Assembly: GCA_963796225.1 (NCBI GenBank)
Contig: CAWCLK010000036.1
Location: 1-64,000, forward strand
DNA from: CAWCLK01 sp963796225
GTDB lineage: Bacteria > Actinomycetota > Nitriliruptoria > Nitriliruptorales > Nitriliruptoraceae
Reading direction: 5' to 3'
DNA length: 64,000 nt
Positions 16,184-25,249 of the stretch are shown piece after piece (position 1 is the stretch's first letter; every line of letters begins with the position of its first letter). The position numbers were made by a program, and so were the translations under genes. Under the pieces are notes generated by a model. It saw only the letters and a program-made list of their open reading frames with translations, searched no databases and was not told the origin of the DNA.

Positions 16184-17425
16184 TCACCCCGCGGCGAGGA
16201 TCGCCTCCGCGGTCCGACGACCCGACACCATGGCGCCCTGCAGGGAGGCGGTGTCGCGGTGGTCGCCGCAGACCCACAGGCCGTCGTCGACGTGCACGTC
16301 CCGTCGCAGCGTGGGCAGGTCGGCGGGGTCCATGCGCGGCTGGGCGTACGGGATGCGGTCGACCCGCAGCAGCCGCCACCGGTCCACCGGGCTGCCCCAC
16401 CAGCCGCGCAGCTGTGCCCGGACCACCCGGTCCAGCGCGGCGTCGTCGAGCTCGGGCAGGCCGGAGGTGGACGCGGCGACGAGGTGCTGGCCCGGCGGGG
16501 CGTAGTCGGGCGACACCTGGCTCATCGGGGCGACGGTGGTGACCGGGCCGTCGTCGTCCGCGCCGAGCACGAGGTCGGGACCGTCGACCGGCGGGGCGGC
16601 CATGCCGTACCAGCACGTCGCGGTGGCACGGGCGGCGGTGCGGACCTCGACACGGTCACCGAGCAGGTCGGCGGCCGCCGGCGCCTCGGTCGCGACGACC
16701 ACGTGGTCCGCGCTCACGCGCCCCGCATCGGTGACCACGGCGCCCCGCTCGATCGCGGCGACCGGGGTCGCGAGGCGGAGGGCGTCGGGCGGCAGCTCGG
16801 CGGCCAGCTGGTCGGGGAGGCGCTGCATCCCCTGCGCCGGGACGGCGACCTCGCCACGGAAGAAGGACCGGAACACCAGCTCGGTCAGCCGGCTGGAGGT
16901 GGACATGACGTCGTCGAAGAACGTGCCGGCGAGGAACGGGCGGAAGAACGCCTCGCGCAGCTCGCGGGAGAACCCGCGACCGTCCAGCAGCTCGGCCGTC
17001 GTGCACTGCGGGGCGGTGGCCAGCTCGTCGCCCGGGGTGGACAGCACGTGGTGGCGCCAGGCGATGAGTCGCGCCCCGTCGAGGGGGGTCGCCACCCGCA
17101 GGGCCCCGAGGGCGGAGGTCGGTTCCCGGGTGGGGTCGGCCAGCCGTCGGAACCGGCCGCCGCGCCGCACGGTCACGCCCGGCGAGAACGTCTGCAGGTC
17201 GAGGGCGTCGAGGTCCACGTTGGTGCGCAGCTCGGGGTAGCCGGTCAGCATGACCTGGAACCCGCGGTCGAGCCGGTACCCGTCGACCTCGTCCGTGCGC
17301 ACGCGACCGCCCACGGCATCCCCGGCCTCGAGGACCGCCACGCGTCGGCCGGCCCGGTGCAGGGTGCGGGCGCAGGCGAGTCCCGCCAGACCGGCCCCGA
17401 CGATCGCGACGTCGGCGTCCGCCAT
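16184..17425 (-). CDS. FAD-dependent amine oxidase/desaturase-like protein
   Basis: A 413-residue flavoprotein of the amine oxidase/phytoene desaturase superfamily. The dinucleotide motif VAIVGAGLAGLACARTL starts at residue 6, followed by the GG motif VGGRVRTD, and the C-terminal FAD motif VWCGDHRDTASLQGAMVSG closes the fold. The substrate is not evident; actinobacterial relatives include carotenoid and protoporphyrinogen-type enzymes. The start ATG overlaps the stop of the upstream epimerase-like gene (TGATG), so the two are cotranslated. Confidence 0.85.
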   Translation of the reverse strand: MADADVAIVGAGLAGLACARTLHRAGRRVAVLEAGDAVGGRVRTDEVDGYRLDRGFQVMLTGYPELRTNVDLDALDLQTFSPGVTVRRGGRFRRLADPTREPTSALGALRVATPLDGARLIAWRHHVLSTPGDELATAPQCTTAELLDGRGFSRELREAFFRPFLAGTFFDDVMSTSSRLTELVFRSFFRGEVAVPAQGMQRLPDQLAAELPPDALRLATPVAAIERGAVVTDAGRVSADHVVVATEAPAAADLLGDRVEVRTAARATATCWYGMAAPPVDGPDLVLGADDDGPVTTVAPMSQVSPDYAPPGQHLVAASTSGLPELDDAALDRVVRAQLRGWWGSPVDRWRLLRVDRIPYAQPRMDPADLPTLRRDVHVDDGLWVCGDHRDTASLQGAMVSGRRTAEAILAAG

Positions 17426-18320
17426 CAGTCGAGCGCCGCCTGCAGCGCGGGCAGCAGCTCCGGGTACCGCCACTCGAACCCGGCCTCGAGCAGCTTCTCG
17501 GGGATGGCGCGGACGGACTCGGTGGCCAGGGTGACCCCCATCTCCCCGTACAGCAGCCGCAGCGCGAACACGGGCACGGGCATCACGGTGGGGCGGTGCC
17601 AGACCTCGCCCAGCGCCTTGGTCATCTCCGATGTTGCGGACCGGCTCGGGCGCCACCAGGTTGACGGGGCCGGACAGGGTGTCGGTGTCGATCATGAACC
17701 GCATGCCCCGGATCTCGTCGTCGTGGGAGATCCACGGCACCCACTGGCGTCCGGACCCGACGCGACCGCCGATGCCGAGCTTGAACGGCAGCTCGACCTT
17801 GTCGATCAGGGGCCCGTCCTCGGCCATCACGACGCCGGTGCGGGGGTGGACGACCCGGATCCCCGCGTCGCGTGCCGGGTCGGCGGCGGCCTCCCACGCG
17901 ACGCACACCTCGGCGAGGAACCCGTTGCCGGGGCGCTCGTCCTCGGTGAGGCGGTCGTCGCCGCGGTCGCCGTAGTAGTTGGCGCCCGGACTGGGAGACC
18001 AGCACCGCCGGCGGGTCGTCGAGCGCGGCGAGCGCCTCGGCCAGCAGCCGGGTGCCGTCGACGCGGCTGGAGCGCACGCGCTGCTTCTGCTCGTCGGTCC
18101 AGCGCTTGCCGATGGGCTCGCCCGCCAGGTGCACCACGGCGTCGACGCCCTCGAACGCCGCCGCGTCGATCTCGCCGTCGGCCACCGACCAGAAGATGTC
18201 ACCGCCGGTGGCCCGGGCACGGTCGCGCACGACCCGGTGGACGTCGTGGCCGTCGCGCTGCAGGGAGTCGACGAGCGCGCGGCCGATCAGGCCGCTGCTG
18301 CCGGTCACGGCGACACGCAT
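17425..18320 (-). CDS. TIGR01777 family NAD-binding epimerase-like protein, two frameshifts
   Basis: A short-chain dehydrogenase-like protein of 297 residues once two extra G residues are removed, near 17990 and near 17631. The start MRVAVTGSSGLIG is the NAD-binding motif; EPIGKRWTDEQKQRVRSSRV and the NYYGDRGDDRLTED motif are hallmarks of the TIGR01777/SulA-like family, with the C-terminal domain DUF1731 (MTKALGEVWHRPTVMPVP...LPALQAAL). The intact ends and catalytic motifs suggest sequencing errors. Its function in division or metabolism is not settled. It ends by overlapping the amine-oxidase-like gene. Confidence 0.85.
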
Positions 18321-18391
18321 GGGGAACCTCGTGGATCGTCGGTGTCGTGGCGTGTTCGGCCCCGTCCGTCGGGTCGGACGGCGGCGGGGCG

Positions 18392-19255
18392 CTAGGTGAG
18401 CCGGGCGGCGATCGCCGCGGCGACACGGTCGGCGGCGCCCTCGACCCGGTCCATGTACAGCGACGGCTCGGTGGCCTCCACCTCGCCGACCTGCCACGTG
18501 CCGTCGTCGGCCGGCACCAGGTCGACCCGCGCGTAGAGCAGCTCGTGGCCGGTGGTCTCGACCACCCACTCGGCCAGCGCGACGAGGTCGTCGGTGGGGG
18601 TCTCGGGGACGTAGGTGCCGCCGAACTCGACCTGGATGCGCACGTCCCCGCCCCGTGGGATCTTGCGGATCGCGTGGGAGTAGCGCCCATCGATGCAGAC
18701 GATCGACAGCTCGCCGTCGGTCGCCACCCGGCGCAGCAGGGGCTGCACCATCACGTCGTGCGACGCCAGCAGCGCGTCGAGGGCGGTCTGGCCGTCACCC
18801 GGGTGCGTCTCGACCACGCTGAGGCCACGCGACCCCGCCGCCACGGCCGGCTTGACGACCACGGCGTTCCAGCCTCGGCTGGCGGCCAGCGCAGCGAGGT
18901 CGACCTGGTCACCGGCCCCGAGCCAGGCGGTGGGCACGATCGGGACGCCGCGCTCCTCGAGCTCGATGAGGTAGCCCTTGTGGGTGTTCCACCGCACGAC
19001 GTCGGCGGGGTTCTGCAGCTGGGTGACGTCCTCGACGGCCTGGGCCCAGGCGACGAACTCGTCGCGTCGTTCGTCGTAGTCCCAGGTCGTCCGGATCACG
19101 ACGAGGTCGAACCGGGACCAGTCCACGTCGGGGTCGTCCCAGATCGCGGGGACGGCCTCGATCCCGAGCCGGTCGAGCGCCGCGACCAGGGCCGGGTCGT
19201 CGCCGTCGGTGGCGACGATGTCGGTGCGGCGACAGGTGGCGATGGCGACGGTCAC
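18392..19255 (-). CDS. ATP-grasp domain protein
   Basis: A 287-residue ATP-grasp enzyme. The N-terminal domain (VAIATCRRTDI, VIRTTWDYDERRDEF) and the ATP-grasp core (NTHKGYLIELEERGVPIVPT, VVVKPAVAAGSRG, QPLLRRVATDGELSIVCIDG) resemble bacterial proteins related to RimK and glutathione synthetase; metal ligands sit in VGEVEATEPSLYMD. It should ligate an amino or carboxyl group at the cost of ATP; the substrate is unknown. It begins at GTG 19255 with GGGGAG upstream and is divergent from ppk2. Confidence 0.85.
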   Translation of the reverse strand: MTVAIATCRRTDIVATDGDDPALVAALDRLGIEAVPAIWDDPDVDWSRFDLVVIRTTWDYDERRDEFVAWAQAVEDVTQLQNPADVVRWNTHKGYLIELEERGVPIVPTAWLGAGDQVDLAALAASRGWNAVVVKPAVAAGSRGLSVVETHPGDGQTALDALLASHDVMVQPLLRRVATDGELSIVCIDGRYSHAIRKIPRGGDVRIQVEFGGTYVPETPTDDLVALAEWVVETTGHELLYARVDLVPADDGTWQVGEVEATEPSLYMDRVEGAADRVAAAIAARLT

Positions 19256-19324
19256 GCGGACTCCCCGGGTCGTGCGGTGCGGCGGCCAGTAGCGTGGCCA
19301 CCTCGCCCAGCAAGGATCGCAGAC

Positions 19325-20135
19325 GTGGAGCTGCTCGACGCCATCCGCATCGTCCCGCAGGCCGGGGCCACGCTCGGTGACCGGGACACCCGCGACACGC
19401 TCGGGCTCGAGGACAAGGACCATGCCCGCGACCGGTTGGACGAGCTGCAGGACGAGGCCTACGACCTGCAGCGCCGGCTGTGGGCCGAGGACGCCCGCGC
19501 GGTCCTGCTCGTGCTGCAGGGCATGGACACGGCCGGCAAGGACTCGACGATCCGGCGCGTGCTGGGGCCGCTGAACCCCCACGGCGTGCGTGTGACCTCC
19601 TTCGGGGTGCCCACCGACGAGGAACGCGACCACGACTACCTCTGGCGCATCCACCGGGCCTGTCCCGGCCGCGGCACCATCGGGGTCTTCAACCGGTCCC
19701 ACTACGAGGACGTGGGCATCGTCCGTGTGATGGGCTGGATCGACGACGCCGAGGCGTCGCGCCGGTTCGGCCAGATCCGCGACTTCGAGGCGATGCTCGC
19801 CGCCAACGGCACGGTCGTGCGCAAGGTGTGGCTGCACATCTCGAAGGACGAGCAGCGCGAGCGCCTGCAGGAGCGCATCGACCGGCCCGACAAGCACTGG
19901 AAGTTCAAGCGGGCCGACCTCGACCACCGCGAGCGCTGGGACGACTACATGCGGGTCTACGACGAGGCGATCAGCGTCACCTCGACCACCGACGCCCCGT
20001 GGTTCGTGGTCCCGGCCGACCGCAAGTGGGTCCGCGACGTGGCGGTCGCCAGCATCCTCGTCGACACGCTGCGGCGCATGGACTCCCCAGCCCCCGCCGC
20101 CCGACCCGGAGCTCGAGGGCCTGGTCGTCACCTGA
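19325..20135 (+). CDS. ppk2: Polyphosphate kinase 2, frameshift near 20081
   Basis: A PPK2 of 269 residues. The Walker A motif GMDTAGKDSTIRR and the lid motif FNRSHYEDVGIVRV define the family, which transfers phosphate between polyphosphate and nucleotides. The apparent C-terminus is garbled by one extra base near 20081; removing it gives LRRMTPQPPPPDPELEGLVV and a stop at 20133-20135. The GTG at 19325 is the first start with conserved sequence after it. The tail overlaps the convergent cyclopropane synthase gene by eight bases. Confidence 0.92.
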
Positions 20136-21420
20136 CGGGCAGCATCCAGTCCCGGCCCAGGGGCCGGTCGCCGTCGCCCCTGGCGCCGACCAGCTGCACC
20201 AGCCCGAGGTCGGCGTGGTCGAACCCGACCGCGGACCCGGCCATGTAGGCCCGCCAGGTCCGGTAGGTCGGCTCGCCGACCAGCGCGGCGGCGCGATCGT
20301 GGTTCGCCTCGAGCCGCGCGACCCAGTGCCGCAGCGTGCGGGCGTAGTGGGGACGGAGCTGCTCGACATCGAGCAGCTCGAAGCCGGCGTCCTGCAGCGC
20401 CGCGATCGACCGCGACGCCGGCGGCAGCGCCCCGTCGGGGAAGACGTGCTCGGCGACGAAGCTGCCGGTGGCCGCGGCGAGGTCGCGCACCTCGCGGCGC
20501 AGCCCGGTGGTGATGTGGTGGTTGCAGAACAGTCCGCCCGGTCGGACGCGGTCGAAGGCGGTGCGGTAGTAGGTGTCCCACTGGTCGCTGCCGACGTGCT
20601 CGAACATGCCGACCGAGGCCACGGCGTCGAAGGTGCCGGTGACCTCGCGGTAGTCCTGGACGCGGATCTCGACGCGACCCTCGAGCCCGGCCGCACGCAC
20701 CCGCTCCTTGGCCACCATCGCCTGGTCCTCGGACAGGGTCACGCCCAGCACGCGCGCCCCGAACGCCTGCGCCGCGTGCAGGGCCAGGGCGCCCCAGCCG
20801 CAGCCGATGTCCAGCAGCGTGGCGTCGCGTTCGAGCCGGACCTTGCGACAGACCACGTCGAGCTTGCGCTCCTGGGCGCGGTCCAGCGCGTCGCCGGCCG
20901 GGTCGGGTGGGGCCGACCGGTCCTCGTCCCCGTCGAGGAAGTAGGCGCACGAGTACACGAGCCGGTCGTCCAGGAACAACCGGTAGAAGTCCACCCCGAC
21001 GTCGTAGTGGTGCTGGACGACCTCGCGGTCGCGGTCGGGCGAGTGCAGCCGACCGTCGGGATGCACCCGCGCCCGCCCCGGGTCGGCGTCCTCGGGCGCA
21101 GGCAGGTGCAGCACGTCCCAGCCGAGCAGTGCGGCGTCGAGCACGCCGACGTCGTCACGCAACGTCGAGATGTCGCTGATGGCCGCCACCATCGAGCCCT
21201 CGACGTCGACCAGGTCGGCCAGGAACGCCTCGCCGACCTGCAGGTCCGTCGGCGGGACCAGCGTGCCCCGCAGCGCGCTCGGGTCGCGCAGCACCAGCCG
21301 GTAGCCCGCGTCGGGCGGCCCGAGGGTGCTGCCGTCCCACAACCGGACGGGGAGGTCGTGACCGGCCTTCGCGAGCCGGTCGTGGATGCGGTGGACGCGT
21401 TCCTTCGCCTCGAGGGACAT
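20128..21420 (-). CDS. cfa: Cyclopropane-fatty-acyl-phospholipid synthase
   Basis: A 430-residue SAM-dependent enzyme that methylates the double bond of membrane fatty acids. The methyltransferase motif DIGCGWGALALHAA lies near residue 210, VVQHHYDVGVDFYRLFLDD and YSCAYF are the family active-site region, and MFEHVG is conserved. A divergent N-terminal 100 residues is usual. I start at ATG 21420. Together with the desaturase at 24089 it suggests membrane-lipid remodelling. Confidence 0.93.
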   Translation of the reverse strand: MSLEAKERVHRIHDRLAKAGHDLPVRLWDGSTLGPPDAGYRLVLRDPSALRGTLVPPTDLQVGEAFLADLVDVEGSMVAAISDISTLRDDVGVLDAALLGWDVLHLPAPEDADPGRARVHPDGRLHSPDRDREVVQHHYDVGVDFYRLFLDDRLVYSCAYFLDGDEDRSAPPDPAGDALDRAQERKLDVVCRKVRLERDATLLDIGCGWGALALHAAQAFGARVLGVTLSEDQAMVAKERVRAAGLEGRVEIRVQDYREVTGTFDAVASVGMFEHVGSDQWDTYYRTAFDRVRPGGLFCNHHITTGLRREVRDLAAATGSFVAEHVFPDGALPPASRSIAALQDAGFELLDVEQLRPHYARTLRHWVARLEANHDRAAALVGEPTYRTWRAYMAGSAVGFDHADLGLVQLVGARGDGDRPLGRDWMLPVR

Positions 21421-21482
21421 GGGGTGCCTGCTGACGGGGATCGCCCACCAACATGCCACGTCGCCCCGCGGCTGTCAGGTGG

Positions 21483-22262
21483 TCACCTGCGGTCGCGCAG
21501 GAACGGGAAGCGGGACCGGGCGTCGGTGACGACGTCCGGGTCGACCTCCGCCACCAGCGTGGTCTCGACCTCGGCGGCCTGCACGAGCACGTGCCCGAGG
21601 GGGTCGACGATCATGGAGTCCCCGGCGTACGGCAGCGGCCCGCCATCACGCCGGCGCCCGTCCCCCACCCGGTTCACGCCGACGACGTAGGCCTGGTTCT
21701 CGATGGCCCGCGCCTGCAGCAGCGCGGTCCAGTGGCGTCGACGGGGCCGAGGCCAGTTGGCCGGCACGAGGTAGCAGTCGGTGTCCTCGGCGAGCTGCCA
21801 GAACTCGTCGGCGAACCGGAGGTCGAAGCACACGAACAGGCTGCACCGCACGCCGCCGATCTCGACGGTGACGAGCTTGTCACCGGCGGCGAAGTGCTCG
21901 TCCTCACCGGCGTAGGTGAACGGGTGCACCTTCGCGTACCGGTGCACGGTGCCGTCGGGCCCGGCGAGCACGAACGTGTTGTAGGGGCGGGGTTCGCCCT
22001 CGCGGCGTTCGGGCAGGCTGCCCCCGACCCAGGCGCCCGTCTCGGCGGCCTGGTCGACGAGGAACTGCGTCGACGGTCCGTCGACGGGTTCGCCCGTGCG
22101 TTCGGTGTCCATGGAGAACCCGCACGGGAACATCTCGGGCAGCAGCACCAGGTCGGCGCCGCCGGCTGCCGCGGCCGCGATGCGGGGCGCCAGGCGGCGG
22201 TGGTTGGTGGGCGGGTCCTCCCAGGCCAGGTCGGTCTGGATCCCGGCGACGGTCAACGACAT
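21483..22262 (-). CDS. Omega-amidase / nitrilase-superfamily hydrolase
   Basis: A 259-residue carbon-nitrogen hydrolase. The catalytic triad is visible: glutamate in LLPEMFPCGFS, lysine in AKVHPFTYAG and cysteine in FVCFDLRF. The sequence is closest to YafV/Nit2-type omega-amidases, which hydrolyse alpha-ketoglutaramate or alpha-ketosuccinamate. Its ATG lies one base from the stop of the upstream aminotransferase, so the two form the glutamine transaminase plus omega-amidase pair that recycles keto acids such as the methionine precursor. Confidence 0.88.
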   Translation of the reverse strand: MSLTVAGIQTDLAWEDPPTNHRRLAPRIAAAAAGGADLVLLPEMFPCGFSMDTERTGEPVDGPSTQFLVDQAAETGAWVGGSLPERREGEPRPYNTFVLAGPDGTVHRYAKVHPFTYAGEDEHFAAGDKLVTVEIGGVRCSLFVCFDLRFADEFWQLAEDTDCYLVPANWPRPRRRHWTALLQARAIENQAYVVGVNRVGDGRRRDGGPLPYAGDSMIVDPLGHVLVQAAEVETTLVAEVDPDVVTDARSRFPFLRDRR

Positions 22263-22263
22263 G

Positions 22264-23427
22264 TCAGCCCCTCCGGCGCAGTGCCTGCAGGCGGCGCAGC
22301 CCCTCGTCGAGCAGCGCGTCGGTCTTGCAGAAGGCGAACCGCACCAGCGGGCGGCCCGCGTCGACGTCGTCGTGGAAGACCACCTCGGGGATGGCCGCCA
22401 CCCCGACCTCCTTCGGCAGCCGCTGGCAGAACGCCATGCCGTCCTCCTCGCCGAGGTCACGCACGTCGACCGTGACGAAGTAGGTACCGGCCGAGGGGCG
22501 TACCCGGAAGCCGAGGTCGGACAGCCCGTCGCACAGTCGGTCGCGACGGGCGCGGTAGTCCTGTGACAGGCCGGTGAAGTACTCGTCGGGCAGGGCGAGT
22601 CCCGCGGCGACGCCGTGCTGGAACGGGGTGGCGTTGCTGAAGGTCAGCCACTGCTTGGCTGCCCGGACGGCGTCGGTCAGCGGCGGGGCGGCGCAGACCC
22701 AGCCGACCTTCCAGCCGGTCACGGCGAAGGTCTTGGCCGCCGACGAGATCGTGACGGTGCGGTCGCGCATCCCGGGCAGGCTGGCCAGCGGTCGATGCCG
22801 CCCCTCGTAGACGAGGTGCTCGTAGGGCTCGTCGGTGATGGCGACCAGGTCGTGGTCGACGCACACGCGCGCGATCGCCGCGAGCTCGTCGTCGTCGAAG
22901 ACCTTGCCCGTCGGGTTGTGCGGCGAGTTGAGGACCAGCAGGCGGGTGCGGTCGGTGACGGCGCCACGCAGCTCGTCGACGTCGAGGGCGAAGTCCGGCG
23001 GACGCAGCCCGACCGAGCGGTGCGTGCCCCCGGCCATGGCCACGTCGGCCCGGTAGGCGTCGTACCAGGGTTCGAACAGCACCACCTCGTCGCCCGGTTC
23101 GCACAGGGCCAGGATCGCGGCGGCCATCCCCTCGGTCGCCCCGGCGCTGACGGTGACCTCGGTGTCCGGGTCGAAGTCGAGGTCCCAGAAGCGACGCTGG
23201 TGGTCGGCGATCGCCTCGCGCAGTGCCGGGATCCCGATGCCCGGGGCGTACTGGTTCTGGCCGTCGCGGATGGCGCGGATGGCGGCCTCGAGCACCTCGG
23301 GTGGACCGTCGGCGTCGGGGAAGCCCTGGCCGAGGTTGACCGCGTCGTGCTCGGTCGCCAGCGCCGACATCGTGGCGAAGATCGTCGTCCCGATGCCCTG
23401 CAGGCGGCGGGTCAGGTGGGGGGGCAC
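22264..23427 (-). CDS. Class I aminotransferase (glutamine transaminase/methionine aminotransferase-like)
   Basis: A 387-residue PLP enzyme. The PLP lysine sits in SSAAKTFAVTGWKVGW, the asparagine in NSPHNPTGKVF, and the substrate arginine region in VRFAFCKT. The start VPPHLTRRLQGIGTTIFATM is typical of the YbdL/kynurenine aminotransferase group, which uses glutamine or methionine. Its stop almost touches the omega-amidase start, supporting a two-step pathway: transamination with glutamine, then hydrolysis of the ketoglutaramate made. I use GTG 23427. Confidence 0.88.
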   Translation of the reverse strand: MPPHLTRRLQGIGTTIFATMSALATEHDAVNLGQGFPDADGPPEVLEAAIRAIRDGQNQYAPGIGIPALREAIADHQRRFWDLDFDPDTEVTVSAGATEGMAAAILALCEPGDEVVLFEPWYDAYRADVAMAGGTHRSVGLRPPDFALDVDELRGAVTDRTRLLVLNSPHNPTGKVFDDDELAAIARVCVDHDLVAITDEPYEHLVYEGRHRPLASLPGMRDRTVTISSAAKTFAVTGWKVGWVCAAPPLTDAVRAAKQWLTFSNATPFQHGVAAGLALPDEYFTGLSQDYRARRDRLCDGLSDLGFRVRPSAGTYFVTVDVRDLGEEDGMAFCQRLPKEVGVAAIPEVVFHDDVDAGRPLVRFAFCKTDALLDEGLRRLQALRRRG

Positions 23428-23474
23428 GGTGCCTCGAAGCTCGGTGCGTGCCGAGCGTAGGGGTGCCGGCCGCC

Positions 23475-24077
23475 TCACCCGGGGGCGATCGTCCGCAGGT
23501 CGGGGCGCGGCTGCAGGTCCTTCAGGCCGTTCCACATGAGGTTGACCACGTGGGCCGCGACCTGTTCGCGCGACGGCTTGCCGGCATCGAGCCACCACTC
23601 GCCGACGAGCGCGACCGCCCCGACGAGCATGCGCGCGTACATCGGGACGGTGCGCTTGTCGAAGCCACGATCCTTGAACGTCGCGAGCAGCAGCTCCTCG
23701 ACCCGCCGGGCCACGTCGTTGATGACGGACCCGAGGCTGCCGGCTCCCATGCCGGCCGGCGCGTCGTGCACGAGGATCCGGAAGCCATCCTCGTGCTCCT
23801 CGATGTAGCCGAGGAAGGCCATGGCGGCGTGCTCACCGGCCTGGCGGGGGCCGGTGGACTGCATGGCGTCGGCCATGCGCGCGGTCAGCTCGGCGACCTC
23901 GCGGTCGACGATGACCGCGTACAGGCCCTCCTTGCCGCCGAAGTGCTCGTACACGACGGGCTTGGAGACGCCGGCGCGGTCGGCGATCTCCTCGACCGAG
24001 GCGGCCTCGAAGCCCTTCTCGGCGAACACCGAGCGGCCGACCCCGACCAGCTGCTCACGGCGTTCGGGGCCGGTCAT
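23475..24077 (-). CDS. TetR-family regulator
   Basis: A 200-residue TetR regulator. The N-terminal helix-turn-helix (FAEKGFEAASVEEIADRAGVSKPVVYEHFGGKEGLY) is followed by a ligand-binding domain of about 150 residues. It begins 11 bases after the desaturase stop, ATG at 24077 with GGAGG, so both are one transcript. A 26-bp palindrome before the desaturase is the probable operator, making this an autoregulated acyl-CoA or lipid-sensing repressor of the desaturase. The effector is inference. Confidence 0.9.
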   Translation of the reverse strand: MTGPERREQLVGVGRSVFAEKGFEAASVEEIADRAGVSKPVVYEHFGGKEGLYAVIVDREVAELTARMADAMQSTGPRQAGEHAAMAFLGYIEEHEDGFRILVHDAPAGMGAGSLGSVINDVARRVEELLLATFKDRGFDKRTVPMYARMLVGAVALVGEWWLDAGKPSREQVAAHVVNLMWNGLKDLQPRPDLRTIAPG

Positions 24078-24088
24078 GCGCCTCCGGG

Positions 24089-25072
24089 TCACGGGGTGGC
24101 CGCGGCCTTGCGGGGCAGCTTCTTGCGCGCCAGCTGGGTCGACGAGGGCAGCTTGATGTTGCGTGCGAGCCCGACCCACTCCATCACCTTGATCGTGATC
24201 CAGGAGGCGTCGAACTCCCACCAGCGAAGCCCGTGGCGTGCGGAGGCCGGGAAGGCGTGGTGGGCGTTGTGCCACGACTCGCCGAAGGACAGCACCGAGA
24301 GCCAGACGTTGTTGCGAGCGTGGTCGCGGCTGGCGAACGGGCGCGTGCCGTAGAAGTGGCAGATCGAGTTGATCGACCACGTGACGTGGTGCAGCAGTGC
24401 CATGCGCAGCAGGCCGGCCCAGATGGCGGCCGTGAGCGCCCCCATCAGCGACATCGACCAGAGGCCGCCGACGATGGCGGGCAGGATGAAGGTGGCGGCG
24501 ATCAGCCACGGGAAGGCGCGGTTGACCTTGACCAGGCCCTCGTTGTCCAGCAGGTCCGGCGCCCAGGTCTCGGCCTCGGTGCCGTCGGGCTCCATCATCC
24601 AGCCGAGATGCGCGTGGTAGAGCCCGCGGAGGATGCCCTTGACGCCATCGGCGGCGTCCAGGTGGGGCGAGTGGGGGTCACCGAGCTCGTCGGAGTAGGC
24701 GTGGTGGCGCCGGTGCGTGGCCACCCAGTCGATGCAGGCACCCTGCACCGCGAGCGACCCGGCGATGGCCCACCCGACGCGGACCCAGTTGGGCACGTCG
24801 AAGGACTTGTGCGTCAGCAGCCGGTGGTAGCCGACGGTGATCCCGAGCCCGGTGATCACGTAGAAGACGCCGGCGATGACGAGGTCGTGGAGGCTGATCC
24901 CCCACCCCCACAGCTGCACGACGGCGAAGACCAGGCCGAGCAGCGGCAGGATCGAGATCGTCAGCATCACCCGCCGCTGGATCTTGAACATGCGTTCCTC
25001 GGGCACGGTCACCCCCCGGATGCCCTCGAGGCGGGCACGGACGTCGGCGATCGTGTCGGAAGCTGAACGCAC
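24089..25072 (-). CDS. Acyl-CoA/acyl-lipid delta-9 desaturase
   Basis: A 327-residue membrane di-iron desaturase with the three histidine boxes HRLLTH, HRRHH and HNAHH, and about four membrane segments. It introduces a double bond in fatty acyl chains, controlling membrane fluidity. The start GTG at 25072 follows a short leader after the palindrome at 25123-25148. Its partner TetR gene is directly downstream. The cyclopropane synthase nearby could act on its product. Confidence 0.92.
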   Translation of the reverse strand: MRSASDTIADVRARLEGIRGVTVPEERMFKIQRRVMLTISILPLLGLVFAVVQLWGWGISLHDLVIAGVFYVITGLGITVGYHRLLTHKSFDVPNWVRVGWAIAGSLAVQGACIDWVATHRRHHAYSDELGDPHSPHLDAADGVKGILRGLYHAHLGWMMEPDGTEAETWAPDLLDNEGLVKVNRAFPWLIAATFILPAIVGGLWSMSLMGALTAAIWAGLLRMALLHHVTWSINSICHFYGTRPFASRDHARNNVWLSVLSFGESWHNAHHAFPASARHGLRWWEFDASWITIKVMEWVGLARNIKLPSSTQLARKKLPRKAAATP

Positions 25073-25122
25073 GGGGACCTCGGGGAGTGTCGGGAGGTGT
25101 CGTTCCGGGAATCGGACGCAAG

Positions 25123-25148
25123 CGTAACCTACGCAAGCGTAGGTTACG
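25123..25148. promoter_or_regulatory. 26-bp palindromic operator, likely TetR site
   Basis: CGTAACCTACGC and GCGTAGGTTACG, 12-bp perfect arms around AA, 51 bases before the desaturase start. The sequence ACGCAAGCGTA also occurs twice in tandem (25117 and 25131), so a second overlapping half site exists. Such palindromes are typical targets of TetR lipid regulators; the downstream TetR is the obvious candidate. Confidence 0.8.
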
Positions 25149-25249
25149 TCGTCCGGCGTAGGTCCGTCCGACCTCCGCGCACGATCACGGCCGACCCGCA
25201 CGGTCGTCGGGTGCCGGCCGGCCGGGGCTGCGGGCTACCGTCGGCGGCC

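Noticed and set aside
16259..20248. Very long open frames antisense to genes (also 2712-4508 and 59571-62732)
   Set aside because: They oppose well-conserved genes and consist of valine-, arginine- and alanine-rich sequence without motifs; long antisense frames are expected at this GC content.
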